A stretch of DNA of 64,000 nucleotides from assembly GCA_965276825.1 (NCBI GenBank), contig OZ255630.1:930001-994000 (forward strand), read 5' to 3'. Below are positions 39,754 to 48,559 of this stretch, piece by piece. Origin of the DNA: G965276765 sp965276825. Its GTDB lineage: Bacteria; Actinomycetota; Acidimicrobiia; Acidimicrobiales; Palsa-688. Within the stretch, counting starts at the first letter, position 1; each line of letters starts with the position of its first letter. A program made the position numbers and the translations under genes. The notes under the pieces are model-generated. The model did not search any database. It worked only from the letters and a program-made list of their open reading frames with translations, and was not told the origin of the DNA.

Positions 39754-41190
39754 ATGGCCGCGGTGGCCAACCCCTTCGTCCGGCTCTTCCGGGGCGAGAC
39801 CCACATGGACTTCGCCGGGCGGTGGCGGCGGTGGTTCGCCCTGTCGGGGATCGTCATCATCGTCGGGCTGGTCTCCCTCGGGGCGCGGGGGCTCAACTTC
39901 TCCGTGGACTTCCGCGGCGGCACCATCTGGCAGGTCCCGACCACCGCGTCGGTGACTCAGATCGGCACGGCCATCGACAAGGTCTCCTCCAGCCTCAGCC
40001 AGGCCCAGATCCAGGTGCAGACCGACCGCTCCACCAACCAGCGGATCGTGCAGGTGCAGGCCGACGCCAAGGTGGGCAGCGGCAACAACGTCGTCACCGG
40101 GGTGGCCGCGGCCATGGCCGGCGTGGCCCACACATCGACCAACGCCGTGAACATCCAGAGCGTGGGGGCGGCCTGGGGGGCGGACATCACCGACAAGGCG
40201 ATCAAGGCGGTCATCGTCTTCCTGATCGTGGTGACCGTCTACATCTGGTTCCGCTTCGAGGGCAAGATGGCCCTCGCCGCCCTGGTCGCCCTGGTCCACG
40301 ACATCCTGGTGACCGTCGGGATCTACTCGCTGTCGGGGCTGCAGGTGAGCCCGGACACGGTCATCGCCTTCCTGACCATCCTCGGCTACTCGCTCTACGA
40401 CACCATCGTCGTGTTCGACAAGGTGCAGGAGAACACCAGGAGCCTGGCCTCGTCGGGCCGCCAGACCTACTCCGACGTGGTCAACGTGTCGATGAACCAG
40501 GTGCTGGCCCGCTCGCTCAACACCTCGTTCGTGGCCATCATCCCGATCCTGTCGATCCTCGTGATCGGCTCGGGGGTCCTCGGCGCATCGACGCTCAACG
40601 ACTTCGGCCTCGCCTTGTTCATCGGGCTCACCACCGGCGCCTACTCGTCGATCTTCGTGGCCTCCCCGCTCCTCGGCCTGCTCAAGGAGCGCGAGCCGCG
40701 TTACCGCGAGATCCGCCGCCGCCTGGCCGAGGTGCCCGCCGCCCCGCTGACACCCAGGACGCGACGAGCCTCCGGTGGACCCGGCGCCAGGGCGGGGCGG
40801 GGGCGCCCGGTCCGGCGCAGGCCCGAGCTCGGCCAACCGTCCGACGAAGCGACGACCTCGTCGCCCTCCAACGGCTCGACCACGCCAGCCCCCCCGGCGC
40901 CTGCCATCCCCGTCAGCGGCAACGGTGGTCCGCTCGACGGTGGTCCGCTCGACGGTGCGCCGACCGACGGTGGTCCGAGCGACGCCGGCCCGGGCGACGG
41001 TGCCGACAGTTGGGCGCAGCCCGAAGATTCGTCGGACCAGGCGGCCGTGCCACCGCCGGCGGTGCCGTCGAAGGCGGCCGCCGCGAGGGGGCCGGGCGGC
41101 GCAGCGGCCACGTCCGGCGCCACGCCGGTCCCGCCGCGCAGCGGCAACCGGCCGCCCCCGCGTCCCCGCAAGAAGCCGCGCAAGCGCTGA
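39754..41190 (+). CDS. secF: protein translocase subunit SecF with long C-terminal tail
   Basis: Partner of SecD, 478 residues. The core shows 'LNFSVDFRGGTIWQV', the helix region 'ILGYSLYDTIVVFDKVQEN' and 'NQVLARSLNTSF'. The core ends near residue 320. The remaining 155 residues are Pro/Gly/Ala-rich with short repeats ('GGPLDGGPLDGAPTDGGP') and a basic end 'RPRKKPRKR', unlike most SecF. The tail would be cytoplasmic and may bind ribosomes or membrane lipids; that is a guess. Confidence 0.94.
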   Translation: MAAVANPFVRLFRGETHMDFAGRWRRWFALSGIVIIVGLVSLGARGLNFSVDFRGGTIWQVPTTASVTQIGTAIDKVSSSLSQAQIQVQTDRSTNQRIVQVQADAKVGSGNNVVTGVAAAMAGVAHTSTNAVNIQSVGAAWGADITDKAIKAVIVFLIVVTVYIWFRFEGKMALAALVALVHDILVTVGIYSLSGLQVSPDTVIAFLTILGYSLYDTIVVFDKVQENTRSLASSGRQTYSDVVNVSMNQVLARSLNTSFVAIIPILSILVIGSGVLGASTLNDFGLALFIGLTTGAYSSIFVASPLLGLLKEREPRYREIRRRLAEVPAAPLTPRTRRASGGPGARAGRGRPVRRRPELGQPSDEATTSSPSNGSTTPAPPAPAIPVSGNGGPLDGGPLDGAPTDGGPSDAGPGDGADSWAQPEDSSDQAAVPPPAVPSKAAAARGPGGAAATSGATPVPPRSGNRPPPRPRKKPRKR

Positions 41191-41255
41191 TCGCGCCCGC
41201 CGGGCCGAGGGACGGGGCCGGCGGGGATGGCACCGCCACGTGTGGGTCGCGGCGG

Positions 41256-41261
41256 TAGGTT
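41256..41261 (+). promoter_or_regulatory. -10 box giving a leaderless apt transcript
   Basis: TAGGTT ends six bases before the ATG of apt. There is no ribosome site. It is the same hexamer and spacing as hisS at 50245. Confidence 0.58.
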
Positions 41262-41267
41262 GACCCG

Positions 41268-41798
41268 ATGGCGCCGGACCTCGCACTGCTCGACGAGCGG
41301 ATCCGCGACGTGGCGGACTTCCCGTCCCCCGGCATCGACTTCAAGGACATCACCCCGCTGCTCGGCGACCCCGTCGCCTTCCGCTACTGCATCGATGCCT
41401 TGGTCGAGCCCTATCTCGACCAGGACATCGGCAAGGTGCTCGGCATCGAAGCGCGGGGCTTCATCGTCGCCGCGCCCGTCGCCCTCCGCCTCGGCGCCGG
41501 GTTCGTCCCGGTCCGCAAGGCGGGCAAGCTCCCGTGGCGCGTCGAGGCCGAGGACTACCACCTCGAGTACGGCGACGACCGCCTCGAGATCCACGCCGAC
41601 GCGCTCGCCCCGGGCGAGCGGGCCCTGGTGGTCGACGACGTGCTCGCCACCGGCGGGACGGCATCCGCCGCCACCAGGCTCGTGGCCAAGGTCGGCGGAA
41701 GGCCGGTCGGCTTCGCCTGCCTGATGGAGCTGGCCTTCCTCGGGGGACGGGCCCGCCTCGGCGACCTGCCGACGACCGCCCTGCTGACCTACGAGTGA
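41268..41798 (+). CDS. apt: adenine phosphoribosyltransferase
   Basis: Salvages adenine to AMP with PRPP. The 176-residue protein has 'DFPSPGIDFKDITPLLGD', 'IEARGFIVAAPVALRLG' and the PRPP loop 'ALVVDDVLATGGTASAA'. Length and start are normal. The apt-relA order after secDF matches mycobacteria and other actinobacteria. Confidence 0.96.
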   Translation: MAPDLALLDERIRDVADFPSPGIDFKDITPLLGDPVAFRYCIDALVEPYLDQDIGKVLGIEARGFIVAAPVALRLGAGFVPVRKAGKLPWRVEAEDYHLEYGDDRLEIHADALAPGERALVVDDVLATGGTASAATRLVAKVGGRPVGFACLMELAFLGGRARLGDLPTTALLTYE

Positions 41799-41834
41799 CC
41801 TGCCGGAAGCTGGCGACGCGGTGGGAGACTGCAG

Positions 41835-44114
41835 GTGGAGGAGGGCGTGGATGGCGTCGGTGAGCAGGTGGGCCCGGTGAGCAAGGTCGAAGGGGTGGCG
41901 AGGGGTCGGGCGGTGGCCACCGTCGAGCGGGTCCTGCCCTGGCGCCGGCAGGTGCAGACGGCCGACGCCCTCACCCCGTTGCTCACCGCCTTCCGGTCTC
42001 GTCACCCGAAGGGCGACTCGGTCCTCATCGTGCGGGCCTACGAGGTCGCCGACCGGGCCCACGACGGGCAGCTGCGGGCCTCGGGCGAGGCCTACATCTC
42101 CCACCCGCTGGCCGTGGCCACCGTCCTGGCCAGGCTCGGCCTCGACGACATCACCATCGCGTCGGCGCTGCTCCACGACGCCGTCGAGGACACGTCGTGC
42201 ACCCTGGCCGAGGTCGAGGTCGACTTCGGTCCCGTGGTGGCGGCCATCGTCGACGGCGTCACCAAGCTCGACCGGCTGAGCTTCGACTCCAAGCAGGCCC
42301 AGCAGGCAGCGACCATGCGCAAGATGCTCGTCGCCATGGCCAAGGACCCGCGCGTCCTGCTGATCAAGCTGGCCGACCGGCTGCACAACATGTTGACCAT
42401 CGCGGCGATGCCCGAGTGGAAGCAGAAGCGCACCGCCCAGGAGACCCTCGACATCTACGCGCCGCTGGCGCACCGCTTCGGCATCCAGGACCTCAAGTGG
42501 CAGCTCGAGGACCTGGCCTTCGCCGCCCTGCACCCGCGCCGCTACGCCGAGATCGAGCAGATGGTGGCCGTGCGGGCCCCCGAGCGCGAGCTGTACCTGG
42601 CCCAGGTGGTCGACCAGATCAACGAGCGCCTGACCGCCGCCCGCATCGAGGGATCGGTCACCGGCCGCCCCAAGCACCTCTACTCCATCTACGAGAAGAT
42701 GGTGGTGCGGGGCAAGGAGTTCGACGAGATCTACGACCTGCTCGGCGTGCGCATCCTCGTCGAGTCCGTCAAGGACTGCTGGGCCGCCCTCGGCGCCATC
42801 CACGGGTCGTGGACCCCGGTCCAGGGGCGCTTCAAGGACTACATCAACACCCCGAAGTTCAACCTGTACCAGTCCATCCACACCACCGTGGTCGGACCGC
42901 AGGGCAAGCCGCTCGAGGCGCAGATCCGGACCTGGGAGATGCACAACCGGGCCGAGCGGGGGATCGCCGCCCACTGGGGCTACAAGGAGAAGGCGTCCGC
43001 CGCCGACATCGCGTGGCTGACCCGGATCGTCGACTGGTCGGCGGAGAGCACCGACCCCGTCGAGTTCCTCGAGACCCTGAAGCTCGACCTCGACACCGAC
43101 GAGGTGTTCGTCTTCACCCCCAAGGGTGACGTGCTCAGCCTGCCCGTCCACGCCACCCCGGTCGATTTCGCCTACGCCATCCACACCGAGGTCGGCCACC
43201 GCTGCATCGGTGCCCGGGTCAACGGGCGCCTCGTGCCCCTCGACTCCGAGCTCAGCTCCGGTGACAGCATCGAGATCTTCACCTCCAAGGTCCCTTCGGC
43301 CGGCCCGAGCCGGGACTGGCTGAAGATCACCGCCACCCCGAGGGCCAAGGCCAAGATCCGGCAGTGGTTCAGCCGGGAGCGGCGCGAGGACGCCATCGAG
43401 TCCGGCCGCGACGACCTGCTCAAGGCCCTGCGCAGAGAAGGCCTCCCGGCCCAGAAGCTCTCCGCCGCCGCACCCCTCGTCGCGGTCGCCGTTTCGATGA
43501 ACTACGCCGATCTCGAGGCTCTCCACGCGGCCATCGGCGAGGGCCACGTGTCGGCCCAGTCCATCGCCCAGCGCCTGGCCAGGGAGCTCAACGACGGTGA
43601 CCACGAGGTGCAGCTGCCGGCCACCGCCCGCAGCCCGCGGCGCGCCGTCGCCCGCCAGGGGGTGCATGTCGAGGGCCTCGACGACGTGATGGTGCGCCTG
43701 TCGCGCTGCTGCACGCCGGTGCCGGGCGACGAGATCATCGGCTTCGTGACCCGGGGCCGTGGCGTCAGCGTGCACCGCAGCGACTGCTCCAACGCGGCCG
43801 CCCTCTCCGCCGACGAGGTCGGCCGGATGATCGAGGTCGAGTGGGACCGGGAGCGCACCGGCGCCTTCGCCGCGGCCATCGAGCTCAAGGCCCTCGACCG
43901 CAGCCGTCTCGGCGTCGACGTCTGGCGGGTCTTCTCCGACCACCACCTCAACATCCTCCGCTCCGAGAGCCTGACCGGCGCCGACCGGGTCAGCCGGATG
44001 CGCTTCGAGTTCGAGCTGGCCGATCCCGCCCACCTCGACTCCGTGCTCAGCGCGGTCAAGCGCATCGACAGCGTCTACGACGCCTACCGGGTGCTGCCCA
44101 ACAAGGGCGGCTGA
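41835..44114 (+). CDS. relA: bifunctional (p)ppGpp synthetase/hydrolase
   Basis: Controls the stringent response. The 759-residue protein has, in order, an HD hydrolase ('SHPLAVATVLARLGLDD', 'SALLHDAVEDT'), a synthetase ('GRPKHLYSIYEKM', 'YDLLGVRILVESVKDCW', 'FNLYQSIHTTV'), a TGS domain ('VFVFTPKGDVLSLPVHATP'), the Cys pair of the zinc-finger-like region ('LSRCCTPVPGDEIIGF') and a C-terminal ACT domain. Both active-site sets look complete. The first 40 residues are poorly conserved, so the GTG at 41877 is an alternative start. Confidence 0.96.
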   Translation: MEEGVDGVGEQVGPVSKVEGVARGRAVATVERVLPWRRQVQTADALTPLLTAFRSRHPKGDSVLIVRAYEVADRAHDGQLRASGEAYISHPLAVATVLARLGLDDITIASALLHDAVEDTSCTLAEVEVDFGPVVAAIVDGVTKLDRLSFDSKQAQQAATMRKMLVAMAKDPRVLLIKLADRLHNMLTIAAMPEWKQKRTAQETLDIYAPLAHRFGIQDLKWQLEDLAFAALHPRRYAEIEQMVAVRAPERELYLAQVVDQINERLTAARIEGSVTGRPKHLYSIYEKMVVRGKEFDEIYDLLGVRILVESVKDCWAALGAIHGSWTPVQGRFKDYINTPKFNLYQSIHTTVVGPQGKPLEAQIRTWEMHNRAERGIAAHWGYKEKASAADIAWLTRIVDWSAESTDPVEFLETLKLDLDTDEVFVFTPKGDVLSLPVHATPVDFAYAIHTEVGHRCIGARVNGRLVPLDSELSSGDSIEIFTSKVPSAGPSRDWLKITATPRAKAKIRQWFSRERREDAIESGRDDLLKALRREGLPAQKLSAAAPLVAVAVSMNYADLEALHAAIGEGHVSAQSIAQRLARELNDGDHEVQLPATARSPRRAVARQGVHVEGLDDVMVRLSRCCTPVPGDEIIGFVTRGRGVSVHRSDCSNAAALSADEVGRMIEVEWDRERTGAFAAAIELKALDRSRLGVDVWRVFSDHHLNILRSESLTGADRVSRMRFEFELADPAHLDSVLSAVKRIDSVYDAYRVLPNKGG

Positions 44115-44170
44115 GCCCGGCTCCGCCGGTGTGGCGACGACGGTGCTGGTGACGGCGGTCACCGTGGGGT

Positions 44171-44176
44171 TACAGT
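44171..44176 (+). promoter_or_regulatory. -10 box for the small gene at 44183
   Basis: TACAGT ends six bases before the ATG. A GTGACG hexamer sits 16 bases upstream as a weak -35. This leaderless arrangement is the main reason to believe the small gene. Confidence 0.5.
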
Positions 44177-44182
44177 CGGCCG

Positions 44183-44365
44183 ATGTTCCTGTGGGGGGAG
44201 GCGGATGTGATCTGGACCGAGGGGATCGTGGCGCTGGTGAGGTGGCACAAGGAGCGGCGCGCCGCCGCCGGCTGCGTGGCCCAGCTGGTCGCCGAGACCG
44301 AAGCGTGGCTGGCCGCCGGGGCCTCGTCCACCGAGCCGCCCGGCTGGCCCGACACGATCATCTGA
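44183..44365 (+). CDS. 60-residue hypothetical protein
   Basis: A small protein, 'MFLWGEADVIWTEGIVALVR' then 'WHKERRAAAGCVAQLVAETE', ending 'PPGWPDTII'. It is amphipathic and helical, with no motif I recognise. It lies alone between relA and a long gap. The leaderless promoter supports expression. Confidence 0.45.
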   Translation: MFLWGEADVIWTEGIVALVRWHKERRAAAGCVAQLVAETEAWLAAGASSTEPPGWPDTII

Positions 44366-44663
44366 GCGTGGTTGAACAAGGATGGGGGTGTGGATGGAGT
44401 GGCATCGACGGCGCTGTTGATGGCCTCGGGAGACGACTCGACCTGACCATTTGATCGACGATCTGCTTGCCGGAGCCGATGGGGAAGTGACGCAACCCCT
44501 GGGAGTGCCGAACGACCCGGCTGTCAGGCGTCGCCGGGGCGGTCTCTCAACCTTCAGCTCACCCGCCTGATGTCGGTCATACCCACCTCGTAGGCTGTGG
44601 TCCGGTCGTCGAGCCCGTCTGTTCGATCTCTCCGTGTCCGGTTTCCCGCACGAGGTTGGCCTG
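44366..44663. other. gap before the HNH gene
   Basis: 298 bases with no gene recognised. A TAGGCT hexamer at 44591-44596 could be the HNH promoter, leaving a leader of about 60 bases. There are no strong repeats. Confidence 0.4.
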
Positions 44664-45932
44664 ATGACGACGACGATGATCCGCGCGATGCCGGTGGACG
44701 GCTGCGCCGAGCGGGGGGCGTGGCTGGTAGAGCACCGCTGGGAGATGGACCGCGGCGAGTGCTCCTGGCTGCTGGCCCTGGCCGACTTCGACACCGCCCA
44801 GGGCTGGGCGGCCGACGGGCAGCTGTCCGCGGTCGCCTGGCTGATGTGGCGCACCGACATGGCCCGCCCGACCGCCTACGAGAAACTCCGCATCGCCGGA
44901 CAACTCCGGGCCCGCCCGGCCATCGCCGACGCCTTCAGCCAAGGCCGGCTGTCGTACTCCGCGGTCCGGGCCATCACCCGCATCGACGGCCCCGACCCCG
45001 CCGTCGACACCGCCCTGATCGACCTCGCCGAAGCCGGCACCGTCACCGACGTCGAACACGCCGTCCGCTTCTACCAGCTCCACGCCGACCAGCACCGCCC
45101 ACCCCCCGACCCCGACCGCCGCCGAGGCCTGCGGATCTGCCGCCACGGCGACGGCACCACCACGGTCACCGTCACCCTCACCGACGTCGAAGCCGAAGAG
45201 ATCGCCGCCACCCTCCAAGCCTTCCTCGACCGCCACACCACCCCCACCCCCGCACCCGAGACGGCGGCCGAGTCTCCAGCTGGAGACAACCCTCGCGCCT
45301 CCGAGGACACCGACGACCCCGACCCGGCGGGCGAGACAGGCGAGGAGTCTCCAGCGGGAGACAGCAGCGACGTCAACTGGCCGGCGCGGCGGGCCGACGC
45401 CTTCATGGACCTGGCCCGCACCGCCCTGGCCCACGCCGGCGCCGGACACGCCATGGGCGCCGACCGCTACCTCGTCCACCTCCTCGCCCACCCCGACAGC
45501 CCCCTCGAACTGCTCGACGGCACCCCCATCCACCCCGCCACCGCCACCCACATCGCCTGCGACACCTCCACCGTCGACCACACGGGCGGCGACCTCGGCC
45601 GCAAAACCCGGGTCTGGTCCACCGGGCAGCGCCGGACCATCCTGATCCGAGACCGCGGCACCTGTCGCTTCCCCGGCTGCACCCACCGCATCACCGACAT
45701 CCACCACCGCCAGCCCTGGCACCAAGGCGGGCCGACCGACGTGGGCAACGGCATGCTCGCCTGCGCCCGCCACCACACCCTCCTCCATCGCGGATTCCAG
45801 GCCGTCGGCGACACCAACCACACCCTCACCTTCCACCGCCCCGACGGCACCACCCTCGGCACCACCACCCCCAAGAGCGGACCTGCGAGTGGCAGCGCGA
45901 CAGCGCTCGGGCACTGGCGCAGCACGAGCTGA
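44664..45932 (+). CDS. DUF222/HNH endonuclease-like protein
   Basis: A 422-residue protein. The N-terminal DUF222 helices ('GQLSAVAWLMWRTDMARPTA', 'LSYSAVRAITRIDGPDPAV') lead to an acidic linker with two 'ESPAGD' repeats, then the HNH nuclease 'CRFPGCTHRITDIHHRQPW' with 'GNGMLACARHHTLLHRG'. It is intact, unlike its relative at 33230-34563. Such genes are abundant in actinobacteria and often mobile; the function is unknown. The ATG at 44664 has GAGG eight bases upstream. The linker DNA holds two 16-bp palindromes (45272-45287, 45347-45362). Confidence 0.82.
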   Translation: MTTTMIRAMPVDGCAERGAWLVEHRWEMDRGECSWLLALADFDTAQGWAADGQLSAVAWLMWRTDMARPTAYEKLRIAGQLRARPAIADAFSQGRLSYSAVRAITRIDGPDPAVDTALIDLAEAGTVTDVEHAVRFYQLHADQHRPPPDPDRRRGLRICRHGDGTTTVTVTLTDVEAEEIAATLQAFLDRHTTPTPAPETAAESPAGDNPRASEDTDDPDPAGETGEESPAGDSSDVNWPARRADAFMDLARTALAHAGAGHAMGADRYLVHLLAHPDSPLELLDGTPIHPATATHIACDTSTVDHTGGDLGRKTRVWSTGQRRTILIRDRGTCRFPGCTHRITDIHHRQPWHQGGPTDVGNGMLACARHHTLLHRGFQAVGDTNHTLTFHRPDGTTLGTTTPKSGPASGSATALGHWRSTS

Positions 45933-45986
45933 CGGATCCTCCGGGGTCCTGCGAAGGTCGTCGGCACACTTCCACGCCCTCTTGCG

Positions 45987-46175
45987 TCAGTTCATTGCCG
46001 GCAGGATCCGATCCAGGAGCAGACCACCACGTCGAGCTTTCCTCGCCTTGGCGACAGACTCGTATGCCTGAGCATTCCGACCGTAAAGCGCAGTGGTCCA
46101 GATGATAGCGGTAGGATCAATCAGGCTCGACGAGTCGAATAGCGGCGCAGAGGCGCAACCAAGTAGGTCGGTCAG
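45987..46175 (-). pseudogene. C-terminal fragment of an unknown protein
   Basis: Downstream of lsr2 on the same strand, a frame without a start reads 'LFDSSSLIDPTAIIWTTALY' and 'YESVAKARKARRGGLLLDRI', ending 'LPAMN'. It looks protein-like and its DNA is less GC-rich than its neighbours. I do not recognise it. It may be the end of a gene replaced when lsr2 arrived. Confidence 0.3.
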
Positions 46176-46180
46176 GCCTT

Positions 46181-46504
46181 TTAGTGGACGGCTTCGAAGG
46201 CTTCTCTGACCTCGGCCGGCACTCGGCCTCGATCGTTGACCTCGAAACCGTTGTCCCGTGCCCAGGAGCGAATGTCGCCAGCCGCCGGGCCCGCAGGGCG
46301 CCGAGACGTCCCGCGTCCGACACGGCCCGAGCTCACCTTCTGAGCCATGTCGAGATACTTGCCGATGGCCTTTTCGAACTCGTTGGCGTGCTTGGCGGAC
46401 AGATCGACCTCGTAGGACGTCCCGCGGAACGCGAAGCTGACGGTCTCGTCGGCTTCGCTCCCGTCCAGATCATCGGTGAGCATGGTGATGACCGTTTTTG
46501 CCAT
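46181..46504 (-). CDS. lsr2: Lsr2-family nucleoid-associated protein
   Basis: A 107-residue DNA-bridging protein that silences AT-rich and foreign DNA in actinobacteria. The N-terminal dimerisation part is 'MAKTVITMLTDDLDGSEADE' with 'FAFRGTSYEVDLSAKHA'. The C-terminal DNA-binding part 'IRSWARDNGFEVNDRGRVP' has the R-G-R minor-groove hook. The ATG at 46504 follows a leaderless-type -10. It may be one of several copies in the genome. Confidence 0.93.
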   Translation of the reverse strand: MAKTVITMLTDDLDGSEADETVSFAFRGTSYEVDLSAKHANEFEKAIGKYLDMAQKVSSGRVGRGTSRRPAGPAAGDIRSWARDNGFEVNDRGRVPAEVREAFEAVH

Positions 46505-46511
46505 GGGAAGG

Positions 46512-46517
46512 AGGATA
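46512..46517 (-). promoter_or_regulatory. -10 box giving a leaderless lsr2 transcript
   Basis: TATCCT on the minus strand ends seven bases before the lsr2 ATG. The intervening bases CCTTCCC cannot act as a ribosome site. Confidence 0.58.
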
Positions 46518-46631
46518 GCCCGATCGGCGCCGAAAGGAGCCGGTCGCTCGTGGACCTTGGCGTATGTTTCCGGTCGAGCGGCGCGCCGCCTCCGATGCCC
46601 CGCCGGAGTGGGGCTCGGTGCGAGCTGCTGC

Positions 46632-46871
46632 TCATTCGTCTTCGAACTGGTGCTCGATCCAGTCACTCGCCGGGGCGTCGTGATCTCCTCGCCGGCGGAG
46701 GGCGACGAGGAGCATGCCGAAGGTGACGAGCAGCCCGGCGAGGATGGTCACGTCGAGGCCGTGCAAGAAGCCCGGGGCGCTCGAGGCTTCTTTGTGGACC
46801 AGGTGGGTGGCGGTATCGACCTGCGAGTACGGCAGCAGCCCCGTGACACAGCCCGCGAGGACGAAGCCCAC
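46632..46871 (-). CDS. possible small membrane protein or fragment
   Basis: From GTG 46871 a 79-residue frame shows two hydrophobic segments, 'GFVLAGCVTGLLPY' and 'VTILAGLLVTFGMLLVALRR', separated by 'HKEASSAPGFLHG', and ends 'SDWIEHQFEDE'. The frame continues upstream without a better start, so it may be the tail of a larger broken gene. No family is recognised. Confidence 0.35.
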   Translation of the reverse strand: MGFVLAGCVTGLLPYSQVDTATHLVHKEASSAPGFLHGLDVTILAGLLVTFGMLLVALRRRGDHDAPASDWIEHQFEDE

Positions 46872-46959
46872 GGTGCAGGGATCTCGTGGCTCGGCTCGGC
46901 GCCGGTGGCCTCCGAGCGTTCCGAGCACGTCGATGATCTCCGAGGCGAGCAGCCGGCAG

Positions 46960-47152
46960 GACCCGAAGCCGACGATGACCGCTCCCAGCGACGGAACACC
47001 TCTCGCAGGGCGGCTCCGTTGGTCGCTGGCGTGGACGCGATCAGGGCCACACGACGACCAGAGCGGGTAACGACGACGGTCTCGCCCTGCTCGACAGCGT
47101 CCAACACGGCGGAGAAGTTCCGGGAGGCCTCGGAGGCCGACAACTCTCGCAC
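46960..47152 (-). pseudogene. Phd/YefM-type antitoxin fragment
   Basis: GTG 47152 opens 'MRELSASEASRNFSAVLDAV' and continues 'EQGETVVVTRSGRRVALIAS', a textbook antitoxin start, through 'LREVFRRWERS'. After this the frame becomes Ser/Arg-rich noise, and no toxin gene follows. The 3' part and partner seem to have been lost. Confidence 0.6.
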
Positions 47153-47400
47153 CGGTTGAGATTGGCTGATTCAGAGAGTCGACTCCACCGTTCCGCATGG
47201 CGATCCGCTCGAGTGACGTCAGACCGGCCAGGGGGGAGCGGCTCGCCCAGCGACGTGGATCTCGGACCCCCGGGAATCGTCGTCAACGGCCCGGTCGGCT
47301 CGGCCACTCGAACGTCCGCGCACCGATCGCACCACCTGACCCCGCCGAGAACCACCCCGATGTTGCCGGCCCCGCAGTCCTCGCAGCCCACCGGGTTCAC
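47041..47400 (-). CDS. possible zinc-ribbon protein
   Basis: GTG 47400 gives 'MNPVGCEDCGAGNIGVVLGG' and 'VRWCDRCADVRV', two CxxC pairs spaced like a zinc ribbon. The later part lacks recognisable structure, and the frame overlaps the antitoxin remnant, so the 3' end is doubtful. It could be a short real protein that ends in a decayed tail. Confidence 0.35.
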   Translation of the reverse strand: MNPVGCEDCGAGNIGVVLGGVRWCDRCADVRVAEPTGPLTTIPGGPRSTSLGEPLPPGRSDVTRADRHAERWSRLSESANLNRCESCRPPRPPGTSPPCWTLSSRARPSSLPALVVVWP

Positions 47401-47419
47401 GACGGGTCAGAATAGGAAG

Positions 47420-48169
47420 ATGGACGAGCGGCGCCGGCAGCTGCGGATGGTCGTGTACCAAGGCGACGGCGCGGCCATCGTCGCCACGGTGGAAGAGGAA
47501 GCGGGGGAGGGGGCCGTACCCGGCGACGCCCTCCAACTCGTCGGCGACGGCCTGTGCGCGGCGCTCGCCCAACACGCAACCGGCGCCGACCGATTGGCCG
47601 CCAGCTGCGCCCGGGCCCTGCGAGAGCGGGACTTGGACGGCGACGACGACCTCGCCGACCAACTCGAAGCCGCGCTCGGCCACAAGCCGACCCCGATGCT
47701 GCGCCGCCTGCCCGTCGATCTCGAGAACCTCGCCGGGATCCTCGAAGGCAACCCCATCGACGGCGGTGGACGCATCGACCTGACCAGCGGGGAGGTCTGG
47801 ACCGCCGCAGCGATCGACTACGCCCGCGAGACCGGCGAGGAAGACGAAGACGACGCGGAGGACTCCGACCGGTGGCTGGGCGTGGAATGCGAGGGTTCCC
47901 GTGACGGCTACCGGGACATGGAGCGCTTCGCCGGGACCGTCACCGACCCCGCCCTGGCCGGACGTCTCGACGTCGCCCTGGGCGGCCGCGGCGCGTTCCG
48001 CCGGTTCAAAGACGTCCTCGCCGCCCACGACGACCAGCTCGAACACTGGTACGGGTACTCCGAGGAACGACAACGAGGCCGAGCCCGCAGCTGGCTCACC
48101 CGAGCCGGCTACACCCCCGCGTCCGTCACCGCCAGCCACCCCGACCCCGACCCGCCACCAGAGACCTGA
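47420..48169 (+). CDS. UPF0158-family protein
   Basis: A 249-residue protein. The UPF0158 core begins 'RRLPVDLENLAGILEGN' and includes 'GRIDLTSGEVW', 'GSRDGYRDMERFAGTV', and 'GRGAFRRFKDVLAAHDDQL' with 'WYGYSEERQRGRARSWL'. The N-terminal 85 residues are an extra helical region. The ATG at 47420 is preceded by CAGAAT six bases upstream, a possible leaderless promoter, and also by AGGAAG. The function of the family is unknown. Confidence 0.8.
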   Translation: MDERRRQLRMVVYQGDGAAIVATVEEEAGEGAVPGDALQLVGDGLCAALAQHATGADRLAASCARALRERDLDGDDDLADQLEAALGHKPTPMLRRLPVDLENLAGILEGNPIDGGGRIDLTSGEVWTAAAIDYARETGEEDEDDAEDSDRWLGVECEGSRDGYRDMERFAGTVTDPALAGRLDVALGGRGAFRRFKDVLAAHDDQLEHWYGYSEERQRGRARSWLTRAGYTPASVTASHPDPDPPPET

Positions 48170-48326
48170 CCGGCTGAGGCGGGCACCGTCACCCGGGTCG
48201 GCCAGTCGCCGGCAGGATCAACGGCGGGCGACCCCCTGCCTCCGGTGGGGTCCTCGCCAAAGGCGGTCAGACCAGCGGGCCTCGCGGCGGGGTGCTGGCC
48301 CCTGCTGCGCCTCGAGGAGGGTAAGA

Positions 48327-48360
48327 GGGGCGTCGAAGTGCCAGACGCCCCGTTGGCACT
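48327..48360. terminator. two overlapping hairpins between UPF0158 and hepT
   Basis: GGGGCGTC (48327-48334) pairs with GACGCCCC (48344-48351), while AGTGCCA (48338-48344) pairs with TGGCACT (48354-48360). The two stems exclude each other. The position between convergent genes suggests termination; there is no T-run. Confidence 0.35.
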
Positions 48361-48559
48361 CCAACTGCTCTCAGCGAGAGCGGTCATGTCCGGGATGGCC
48401 GGGGCGGCGAACGCACCGGCAGTGGGCAATGGGCATCCACTCCCCGCATTCGCGCCCGTCCCGGCGACGTCGGTCTGGCGGTGTCCCCGACAACGGCATC
48501 CTGGCGGCCGCCTCGGCTACGAGACGGCCGATGTCGTCACCGAACGGTCTTTCGTCGAC

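Noticed and set aside
40701..44162. A 1153-codon open frame on the minus strand opposite secF, apt and relA
   Set aside because: It is the antisense shadow of three well-conserved genes in high-GC DNA; its translation has no recognisable domain and is full of Gly/Val/Asp repeats typical of such shadows.
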